Positions 51,155 through 61,600 of a DNA stretch of 64,000 nucleotides are shown here, one piece after another. Each line of letters starts with the position of its first letter. Within the stretch, counting starts at the first letter, position 1. The stretch comes from Yponomeuta sedellus (Eukaryota; Arthropoda; Insecta; Lepidoptera; Yponomeutidae), in assembly GCA_934045075.1 (NCBI GenBank), contig OW203731.1, positions 14,393,062 through 14,457,061 on the forward strand, written 5' to 3'. The position numbers and the translations under genes are program-made. Under the pieces are notes generated by a model, which saw nothing but the letters and a program-made list of their open reading frames with translations, made no database searches and was not told the origin of the DNA.

Positions 51155-51331
51155 CTAATATAAAAATGAATCGCAGAATGTGTTGGTAAGCGCAAATCTC
51201 GAGAGCAGCTGAACCGATTTCGCTGATTCTGTTTTTAAAATATTCCTTGAAGTACGAAGATGTTTAAGAAAAATAAAAATAAAACTAAAGAATCGACTGT
51301 TAGGCGGTACGAAGTTCGCTGGGTCAGCTAG
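51155..51331 (+). mobile_element. Helitron-like element, second of a pair
   Basis: CTAATATAAAAATGAATCGC AGAATGTGTTGG through GAAGTTCGCTGGGTCAGCTA G; same family as the preceding copy, six bases downstream of it, so a head-to-tail pair. Confidence 0.7.
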
Positions 51332-51349
51332 TTTCATATAGATACAGAC

Positions 51350-51984
51350 TATTCAATATAAGAGATATTTTTGTTTAGTTCTAAACGTGGGCCATAGATA
51401 ATAATAATATAATACCTCCCACGCTGTTCGGTACCCAAGCGCCTTAACCAAGTCCAACGAGGCAGTCAATAAATATAACAATACAAACATACAATGACTT
51501 ATTTATAATCCTTGGGCTAATATCAAAATAGCCAGAATGCAGGCTCAAGTCACAGTACAAAAGACTTAAGCTTACCTATTCATGTTAAAGAGACAGTGCG
51601 GTACTCTCCCTGCTACCTAGCAGCTCGCTACGCCTAAAACACAATACCTGCCATTGTTACTAAGGTAGATCGCTATCTGGAAAAACCAATGAGTAATGCC
51701 TTTAAAGGCACCCTAACTAAACTACCTGCCCATTGTGTGACTAATACCCGGTAGCAGCGGTGGAAGGGTGGCGCCGTCGGGATGCCCAGTTGCTATGTTA
51801 CGGGTATTAATCCTGATTGATACCAATGGTCTCTCGTCTGTCAAATTAATATTGAATTTAACAATTCGATGATTGTAATCGCTTAGGATTTGGTGACCAT
51901 TACGAGTACTACTCACGGGGTACGGGGGCACGGGGTGGATCATACTCTCTCTTTCTGGAAGAAGGCCTGTGCCCTGCAGCGGGA
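51350..51984. other. Intergenic DNA between Helitrons and 5S-type SINEs
   Basis: No gene recognised; GC-richer patch at 51740-51790. A SINE-body phrase (CTCTCTTTCTGGAAGAAGGC CTGTGCCCTGCAG) at 51946-51980. Confidence 0.4.
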
Positions 51985-52293
51985 CGTATTGGCGACACGG
52001 GGGCCAAGTCCGTGTTGGCGGAGGATTGTAAGACAGTGGCGGGCCTTACCTACTGTCAGAAGTTATCAAGCCGCCTATAAGGCCTCTGACATGGCCTAAC
52101 GACTGCCATTATATATCAGAGGGCACCAACGGCTTAACTTGCCTTGCAAAGCACGGAACAAGCTCTCGGAAAAATGCCACTAGCGGTAGTCACGGAACGA
52201 TCACCCATACTGTACCTGACCGCGCCTGTTCTTGCTTAACTCATGATGATTGATTCCAATCACTCGGTTCGCCTAGGCCACGAGCGCTTCACG
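51985..52293 (-). mobile_element. 5S-headed SINE, minus strand, upstream member of tandem pair
   Basis: From GGGGGCCAAGTCCGTGTTGG to CTAGGCCACGAGCGCTTCAC. The 5S-like head (complement of GGTCAGGTACAGTATGGGTG) is intact; the 3' end is truncated. Confidence 0.82.
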
Positions 52294-52632
52294 TTATCAA
52301 CCCTTGTATGTCCCCACTGCTGGGGCACGGGTCTTTTCCTGCACCGCAGGACGGTTAGGCCATACTCCACCACGGGGGCCAAGTCCGGGTTGGTGGAGGA
52401 TTGTAAGACGTGGTGGGCCTTGCTGTCAGAAGTAATCAAGCCGCCCATAAGGCCTCTGACATGGCTTAACGACTGCCATTATATGACAGCCTGAAGCGCT
52501 CGGAAAAATGCCACTAGCGGTAGTCACGGGACGCTCACCCATCCCGTACCTGACCGCGCTTGTTGATGCTTAACCAAGTGATTAATTCCAATCACTCGGT
52601 TCGCCTAGGTAACGAGCGCTTCACACCGCACG
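52294..52632 (-). mobile_element. 5S-headed SINE, minus strand, second member of tandem pair
   Basis: Starts (plus view) TTATCAACCCTTGTATGTCC and ends CTAGGTAACGAGCGCTTCAC; head-to-tail with 51985-52293. It lacks the segment CCGGCACCAACGGCTTAACG between the body and CTCGGAAAAATGCC, a private deletion. Confidence 0.85.
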
Positions 52633-53099
52633 TTAACTGAAGGAAAACATCGTGAGGAAACCGCACTGGCTGTTCATTGGTTCCGCAAGTATTGACTTGT
52701 CTTTCCTGTGGGCTAGGCCGTCTACGTTGTCAGGAAGGTATAGGCTGGGCAAGCCTACACCATCTAAAACCATGTCCCAGGCACTGCAGCATCCGAGTAG
52801 TCCCTTGTCCCTTCACCCATCTAGTGTGAATGAATTCTGAGTGTGAATGAAGGTATGTTATAAATTTACGCTATTAGGTATAAAGTTAGGTACGCTAATA
52901 ACTTTTCAAATCCTACGCTATCAAATGTAACGCTAATATTTACAAGTAATTTTATTTCGTTGAATCTTACGACGTCCCCTCAAGAAGCAATTCCCGTACA
53001 AACGTAGTTAGGCTTTAATTTACAAGCGACTTAGCGGATCGCAATGAAACTTTACTAGTACTGGTTACAGGACACAAATCGAGGTTTGGGGATTAGTGA

Positions 53100-53230
53100 A
53101 ACTGGAAGTGAAAGTGAAAAACATTTATTGCTTTTTTAATACAAATAAACATAACACTAAAATAAAACAAAATTATGTAGAACAAAAAAAATACATTATG
53201 GTAGTGCGAACACAAGTGTAACAAAAGAAA
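53100..53230 (-). mobile_element. Probable LINE 3' tail, minus strand
   Basis: GTGAAAGTGAAAAACATTTA TTGC, an imperfect (GTGAAA) run followed by a reverse polyadenylation-type signal. Confidence 0.35.
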
Positions 53231-53702
53231 ACGGCAGTAGCTCAGCCAAATGCTAGCCACAAGTGACCAGCGCTAGTCTTCTGCTGCACCTTACTCGTTG
53301 AGGAGCTTCCCTAAAAACTCAAACGTTATTAATTTTTGGTTTGATAAAAAGGAAAACTTGGAAAGCTATGTACCGAGAATACTATTCATAAACCATTTGT
53401 AGGCTTCCCCATGCATCTGGCGGAAGGCCAAGCTTATTCGTAGTGGGAGAGCGGTAGTCATAAAACGATAACATAGTGCGAAGCGTAGTCTAAACAATAG
53501 AATCGTGACGAACATAGAAACATACCCGTTTTGCCATTGAAAACAAAACAATGTCTATAATCTGAGCACTACATACCTAAGCCCTTGTAGCCATTGCTAT
53601 AATTTAGACTGTGCGACCTACACTGTAGCGGCCTTCGTTAATAAACCTGTGTAGGTTTATTCAGCTTTGTTCAAGCTTCCGGAGAGTTCAAGAGGTGTGT
53701 AA

Positions 53703-53950
53703 TCCTACTAATATTATATACGCGAAAGTCTGTAAATATGGATGTTTGTTACTCTTTCATGTAAAAACTACTGAATGTATTTTAATGAAACTATACAATA
53801 ATATGGCTTAGGTATACATCAGAATAACACACAGACTACAATTTACAAAGATATTGTCATACTCAAAATGTTAGTTCTTTTCTACGCCACCCTAATATAA
53901 GCCACTCAAAATTCTAATCCTGCGCAGACGAAGTCGCGTGCACCAGCTAG
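53703..53950 (+). mobile_element. Helitron-like element
   Basis: A|TCCTACTAATATTATATACG ... GACGAAGTCGCGTGCACCAG CTAG|T, with a 3' GC hairpin region before CTAG. Same family as the minus-strand copy at 12715-13159. Confidence 0.75.
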
Positions 53951-54029
53951 TATAGCCATAAACCTGAAGTAGGTACCTACCTATCAGATGTTACCAAACT
54001 GTTCATAAGCTGCAGGTGAACCAGAGAGA

Positions 54030-54370
54030 TATGGAGAAAGCCACGTCGGGTATATCTAATTTTGAGATCGGATAAGAAACACCAAAATCCGAAAGAGAGT
54101 GAAACTGATCCATCGTGATTGCCCGTAACAAGTGGAAATGTGTAGGCCATATGCCTTAGACAAGACAATAAGACATAGCGGTTTAGACAAGGGCTTTATA
54201 AGACCTAGTCTGGAGATCTAGAGATGGGCGCCGAAGCTGGCCGAAGTGTGGGCCAGCAACCAACAAGATGGACTGACGACCTGTTCAAACTGGCAGGAAA
54301 TCTCTGGATGTGAAAAACCCAGGGGTGAAATAAATGGTGTGCATTAGAAGAGGCCTACTCAGTATTGGGT
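54030..54370 (+). pseudogene. Degenerate RTE-type LINE 3' end
   Basis: Broken frames resembling NTKIRKRVKLI and AGRSVGQQPTRWTDDL (GxRPPTRWxDDL-type) at 54235-54290. No intact tail. Confidence 0.5.
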
Positions 54371-55029
54371 GATTTACGTCGATGAAGAGATTGTTAACAT
54401 TCCAGTGCATCCCCTAGTTGTAGGATTTGACCGAACTCGTCAGTGTGCACAGTTTGTTCACTGATTTGACCAGCCCACACCCAACTATGACCGGCCAGAC
54501 GAAGGAAGCCTACTACACCCGCGGGAGCTCCCCGAGCTGTCCTTAAGCACGGACCACGCCAAGATAAGTCATGATGGCAAAGTGACACCGGGGGACAAAG
54601 CCTCAGCCTCACATTCGCACGGCCTAACTGCTGCTACTGCAGCAGTAGGATACGGAGCACAACCCACAGGCGCAAACCTAACAACCCATAGATTACATAC
54701 AATGACATGTATTACAAATTTACAACCATATATCTGTGCCTTCACCACCTTGTAATAGATAAGTGGGCGAAATAGATTTTATGCAATGATTTTGAAACAC
54801 ACACTTGGTATGGCATTATGTATCGGTTCCATGCTTTTACAACCAAACGCAACAAATTTCAGGGCTGCCAAATTAGGAGTTTTCCGTGAGTTAGGGAAAA
54901 TTTTGCTTATGGTGTTGGAACCAAACGTTGAAAATCGTGATTAAATAAAAATATTATAACGTCTCACAGTGATAAATGTCATTTATCATGAATTATTTTA
55001 AAATGGATAAAACATATAAAAAAAACTGC
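54371..55029. other. Upstream flank of WBP11
   Basis: A GC-richer stretch at 54400-54660 with a 72-codon minus frame that has no recognisable family, then AT-rich DNA. No gene supported. Confidence 0.35.
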
Positions 55030-55122
55030 ATGGGTTGTATGCAGCGTCTAATGTGTTGTATGTTTGTGTTAATGTAACATAAAAATAAATGATTGTCTTA
55101 TTGATTGATTGATTGATTGACT
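55030..55122 (+). mobile_element. LINE 3' end with (GATT)n tail
   Basis: GGGTTGTATGCAGCGTCTAA and AATAAATGATTGTCTTATTG followed by (GATT)n. Confidence 0.5.
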
Positions 55123-55550
55123 GATCTTGAATCTCCCCTTTTCTCTTTTATAACTTCGTAATAAAAAAACATGTATGGGCATAATATTATACGTATGTAC
55201 AATAAATTTTGTTTAATATTTTTTTTACGTAGCTTCTATGTTTGTCTCCCACGCCTCCCCCTCATTGTTTAATAGGTATAGTAAGTAAGTAAGTACCTAG
55301 TTTATTTAAAAGGTAAAAACCTCTGATATATTAAATAAACTATGGAAGTGCATCAATAAATTGTTTCTATCAATTTGAGGATATTTGAAAAAGCATCTGG
55401 CAATTAAAAAATGTCAACAACAGTGAAAAAAATGGTGTGGTGTGGTGCGTGACGAGACGATGAATTTACGGTCGAAAAATAAAGAAAAACATTGATTTTA
55501 GTAAATTATACTGAGTTTCCAACACGCAGAGTTAAATAAGAAAAAGCAAA

Positions 55551-55614
55551 ATGGGTCGCCGATCAATAAATACCACTAAAAGTGGGAAATACATGAATCC
55601 CACGGACCAAGCAA
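55551..55614 (+). CDS. WBP11: WBP11 coding exon 1
   Basis: Encodes MGRRSINTTKSGKYMNPTDQ A plus one base; donor A|GTAAGA, followed by a 111-bp intron. The ATG is fixed by the invariant MGRRS start. Read-through into intron 1 makes a longer artefactual frame. Confidence 0.95.
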
Positions 55615-58600
55615 GTAAGAAGCTGATATTTTGTAGCTTATCATTCTTTACGCATTTGTATCAATTTCCACATAAAGAAATAAGCGCTATGCCTGGTCTA
55701 AAGTGTCGCCAAATGTTTATTTTAGGGAAAGAAGCGAGGAAAAAAGAGCTCAAGAAGAACAAAAGGCAAAGACAAATGGTGCGAGCTGCTGTGTTGAAAA
55801 TGAAAGATCCTGTGCAGATTCTGGAAGAACTGCAGAAAATCGATGAAATGGGTATGTTAATAACCTTTTTCAGGTATTACAATCACATGTAAACAAACGG
55901 AAATAAAAAGGTGATCCTGGGACATACCCTACCGATAACGCTGGGAGAAATTATTTAGGAACTACTCCTACTCTCGTTTTACTTTTTTTGCAGGACTCTC
56001 CATTAATTACAATTCAGCTTTAACAGAACAGTAAAAAAGTAGATCTTACTACTGTTGTCATCTTTCTCTCGTAACTCCTGTATTTTCTATTATTATGTAC
56101 TAAACATTTTATTTAAGTACATTATTAGACTACTCTTTCTCTTCCCAGGGTAGTATGTTAAACACTTCCCGCATTAACTTATTGACTATACTTGTCTTCT
56201 TTGCAGAATACAATGTACTACAGCCGTCACCATTAAATGAGAAGGTGTTGAAAGAAAAGCGAAAGAAACTCAAAGAGACTTTTGATAGAGTCCTGAAAAT
56301 GTATGTAAGTAAAATTTTCGAGGAAGACAGTGTTGTTATGTTATGACCAAGAAAAGAACAATAAAATTTGTGCTTTATATTACTACTATAATAAGTGAGA
56401 TTCTTTTAGGTCTTTTTTTATGTAGCCTATAAACGTCCCACTGCCGGGCACAGGGCCTTTCATTGTGAGAGTATGGGCTTATTTATAAATTAAGCTTGCC
56501 TTAAACGTGCTTCAACAAATGTGTTAAGTAAGTTTTGTGCCAAAAGGGCTACTATAACATAAATGCATGTACTGGCTTTACGTTATATAGTAATTATGTA
56601 AACTCTGTTAATTAAGGACTTTGAAAAGACTGAAGTTTGGAGTTTTTTTTGTTCATTTTTTCTCCAAAATGATCTAGATTTTGAAATGCACACCTAGTTT
56701 GAATTGTAACGTTCATTAAGCCGTAGTTTCCGCGCTACTTCGAATAAAACCATTTCATTGCCACGCGTGTCCACTGCAGATCAATTTCAAGTGCTGAGGT
56801 CTTTGAACACCTCAGACACTCAGGTTTCAGACAATGATTTTCTTTTAGGCTGTTTAAATTGATGACTTTAATTTTTATTTAATTAGTACTGCCCCATAAA
56901 CCACTTATTATACAATGTAAGATAAAGTGATGTGGCGAGCACATGTCAACTCTGCGCCTGCACTACAAACTTATACAATGTAAGATAAAGTGATGTGGCG
57001 AGCACATGTCAACTCTGCGCCTGCACTACAAACTCCATTGCATTGTGCAATCAAAGTGTTTCACATGACATAACATACACCACCACCTATAATTGGTTTG
57101 TCTATTTCAGGACAAAGACGAGCCGGAGAAATGGGTGGAGCTAAAGAGGCAAGAGATGGACTATGAAAAAAAGAGAGCCCATCTGATATCTTACTATGAC
57201 TCTGTGAAGCATGCCCAGTCTGTACAAGTGGATGATATTCCTCTACCTTCTATTCAAGTAAGTGCAACCTATTACATATTATTATTGATAACAGGCACCC
57301 AATACAACAAGAGTGTACACTCTGTTGTCCAAATGTTATACATACACATACATTCACATCCCGTTACTACCGCCATTGAATTTCAATTAAAATTCGTGCT
57401 TTGCAAAGCGTGTTAAGCTGTTGGTGCCGGCTGTAATGGCAGTCATTATGCCGTGTCAGACGTCTTACGGGTGGCTTGGTAACTTTTGACAGTAAGGCTC
57501 GCGCAAGAGACCCGTGCCCCAGCAGTGGGGACATACAAGGGTATCAACCCTTGTATGTCCCCACTGCGAATCGAATATAAAATGCACAAATGGTAATGAA
57601 TAAACATGATTAAAGTAATAAATTAAAACAAGAGGGTATTGGGTGAATGTGGGTGGAAGAGCTGGTAATGAATGTCCCACCCGGGACATACTTCGGTCCA
57701 ATAAGTTATTTATTAGCAAAGGGCAAGATAAAAAGTATCCAAAACCAGTGAGTGTGCATGCAAGGCCTAATGAATGTTGATGAAGCAAAAGAGGTTGTCA
57801 GGATTGTAGCTAGTGACAAATCCTGGTCTCTGCCTACCACCCTGGGATACTGGTGTGAGTTTATCTAAAGTGATTTAAACCTCATAGAATGCAATTTATA
57901 TTTTAAATTCTATATGTTGCGCAATATTCTGTAAAAATGCAGACTTACCTACACTATTGCACAATATTATGTCAACTGTAAACATAGCAAACATTATTTA
58001 TATCTGCGCGCGCCAATCTGGCGTAGGAAAATGAAGCGACCGAGACTTGCCTGGTTACCATAGCACATGGTATCCTAGTTTGGGACCACTACTCTGACAA
58101 GCAAAGTTGGCAGTTAGCTCTGCATATTTATCTCTGTCTCTCACAACGGGAGCTTCCATAATTTTCTCTGTAGTTTAACTATGGACACCTGCCATGGTTT
58201 ATTTTTCTGGCCTCGACAATGACAATGATCCAGCTTGTATGTATGTTCGCCTTTAGCCAGTAGAGGGACATCACAAAACAGTGCATTTTCATATATAATC
58301 TTTATTACATACAAAGTAAAATAGAAAAATAATACGGCGACTACATCTCACACCTGCGATTCGCAGATGACATAGTCTTAATGGCGGAGTCGCTAGAGGA
58401 GCTGAACCGGATGCTGACCGACCTAGCTTCAGCCTCGCGACGTATCGGTCTTATTATTATTATTATTATTATTATTATTTGTAGACGGGCAGGCAGTTGG
58501 AACAACTGATAATTGCCCGCATCCAGTTTCACTTGGTTATTTTTTTCTTTTGGTCAGTGATGTGTTTGTCCAGTAAGTTCTTGAATTTGTTGACATTTGG

Positions 58601-61600
58601 TGCTGAAACCACTTCTTGTGGTAATTTGTTCCATCCATTCACTACTCTGTTAGAGAAAAAGTGTCTGTGAGGATTGTTGTTGGAGAAACAAGTTTGTAGT
58701 TTAAGGTGGTGTCCTCTCAAGCGGGTGTTGTTGTCTCTTCTAAGAATTTGTTTATCAAAATCCTGTAGGTCGTAGTGTCCATTTAGAATTTTGTAGGTTT
58801 CGATTAAATCACCACGCTCTCTACGCTCCCGTAAAGAAGTAAGCCTCAGCACTTCCAGCCTTTCTTCATATGATCGGTTTTTTAGCTGTCTTGGAATTTT
58901 AGTAAAGCTGCGCTGAACTTTTTCCAGAATGTCAATGTCTTTAATGAAATATGGGCTCCAGACTTGGAAGGCATACTCAAGTAGGGGTCGTATGTAAGTT
59001 TTATAAATGGTTAACATCATTTCTGGGGTTAGTACTCCAAAAGCTTTTCTGATTAAATAGATAAAACTCTTTGCTTTTTTTATTATAGTTGTTATGTGTT
59101 GCTCCCATTTTAAGTTTTTAGAGATAATTACTCCCAGGTCCTTTTGTTCATTAGCTGCGTGAAGCTCAACATTGTTTAACGAATATGTTAAGTGAGGATT
59201 GTTGTTTCCTATATGCAGTACTGTACATTTTTCGGCATTTAAACTTATGAGCCATTCCTTTGACCATTTAGTAATTTTGTTCAAGTCTTCTTGGAGGCGA
59301 TCGTAGTTCACTAATGGATCAGCAAATATTTTAGTGTCATCCGCGAAGATACTAACGTTGTTACTTAGTTCGTCAGGTAGGTCAAATGTGTATATGATGT
59401 ACAGAATAGGGCCCAATACGGATCCTTGCGGCACTCCGCTGTGAATCTCCCTGTGACTAGAAAGAACATCACCCACTCTTACTTGGAAAGTTCTATTCCG
59501 CAAGAAACTCTCGATCCAATTCAATAACCTTCCCCGTATACCAATAAATTCCAACTTATGTAGAAGTCTTGTTGTTGGGACTTTGTCGAAGGCTTTTTCA
59601 TAGTCAAGATATATCACATCAGTGGGTTTTCTTTCATTGAAACTGTCTGTCCAATATGAGAGGCACGAGAGCAAGTTTGAAATTGTAGATCGATGCGGAC
59701 AAAAACCATGTTGTTGATCGCTGATGATTCTGTGCTTGGTTAAGAATTTCCTTATGCGATAGACAATAACTTTCTCCATGACCTTACACACAATACTTGT
59801 AAGACTTATTGGTCTATAGTTTGATGGCTTCAGTTTACTGCCTTTTTTAAATATGGGTGTCACTATTGCTGTTTTCCATAAGGTAGGTAGTATCCCAGTG
59901 TCATAGGAAGTCTGCATTATTTTCGGTCTTGGCATGAATTTGGATAAAACCAAGATCATGATCAACGGCCACATTGATCCGAGACCGGTCGTCGTACATG
60001 GTCACGTTCTCGAAATCGTTTCCGAATACATTTACCTCGGGCAGATTTTGCAGTTAGGTAAAAACAATTTCGAAAGGGAGGCCAAGAGGAGGATCCAGCT
60101 GGGTTGGGCAGCGTTCGGTAAACTACGCCGAGTCTTCTCGTCATCCATACCGCAATGCTTGAAAACGAAAGTTTTTTAATCAGTGCGTCCTACCTGTCAT
60201 GACCTACGGAGCCGAGACATGGACACTCACGAAAGGGCTGGTCCACCAGTTTAAAGTCGCTCAGCGAGCTATGGAGAGAGCTATGCTCGGAGTTTCTCTG
60301 AAGGATAGGATTCGTAACGAATGCATCCGACAGAGAACCAAAGTTATCGACATTGCTCAGAGAATCAGCAAGCTGAAGTGGCAGTGGGCTGGCCATATCT
60401 CGCGAAGAACCGACAACCGTTGGAGCAAACGTGTCCTTGAGTGGAGACCGCGACTCGGCAAACGTAGTGTGGGACGCCCTCCGACTAGGTGGGATGACGA
60501 TCTGCGAAAAACTGCAGGCGGATGCTGGATGCGGCAAGCTGAAGACAGGGCGCTATGGCGCTCATTAGGGGAGGGCTATGTCCAGCAGTGGACTAGTATA
60601 GCCTGACGATGAACGATGAAAATAGAAAAATACTAACATCCAATTTACTTCAATATCAACCCTTGTATGTCCCCACTGCTGAGGAATAGGTCTTTTCCTG
60701 CATCACAGGAAGGTTAGGCCATACTGCACCATGCTGGCCAAGTCCGGGTTGGTGGAGGATTGTAAGACAGTGGAGGGCCTTACTGTCAGAAGTTATCAAG
60801 CCATAAGGCCTCTGACATGGCGTAACGACTGCCATTATCAGACAGCCGGTACGGTACGGAACGCTACCGTAGTAGCGTTCAGAAAAATTATTATTGTGCT
60901 ACCGATAGTCACGGGACGGTCACCCATCCAGCACCTGACCGCGCCTGTCGTTGCTTAACTCAAGTGATGCATTCCAGTCACTGGCTTCGACTAGGACACG
61001 AGCGCTTCAATTTACTTACTTGTGTTAAGTATTAAAAATATTTCTTTAGAACATAAAAAAAGGCATGCCAAAATACAAACATCCACAGAAAGCTTAATCA
61101 TAAAAAGTGGCACAGTAAACAACATAAATCTAAGATTCTTCTTTATTTGTGTTAACAAACTCATTGCTTTGGTTAAGGTCGCGATTTTTCACGTGAAATT
61201 ATATTAGTGTCTATAGTAGTTTTACCATGAAGGTACCAACAGTAAAGTATTGTACTCAAATTGAGAAAATCTAGATTTCCGCTGCTATCTTCTACATCCC
61301 AATACTTGAATACTCGATCCGAATACTTGAATAAAAAAAAAATTTGTTTATTGTTCAAAAGCATAATGTGGGTTTGTACATCACTTAAACTATTTAAGTA
61401 TGATCTATTAAATTATAATTGCATGCACATAATTTTCTTAGTTATTAACAGTAGGTACATCATTAATATAACTAAACAAGCCTTGATCAGTAATAGAAAG
61501 AAATGTACAATGGTGTTTGCTGGCCCTTATACTAAGCTAAAGACTGTATGATAAGAGCCAGTATCTCTGTTTGTAAAGCAAGATAGGCTAGTACCGAATG

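Noticed and set aside
59934..60179. Separate small gene
   Set aside because: It is the continuation of the RTE reverse transcriptase after the nested LINE, ended by a one-base insertion.
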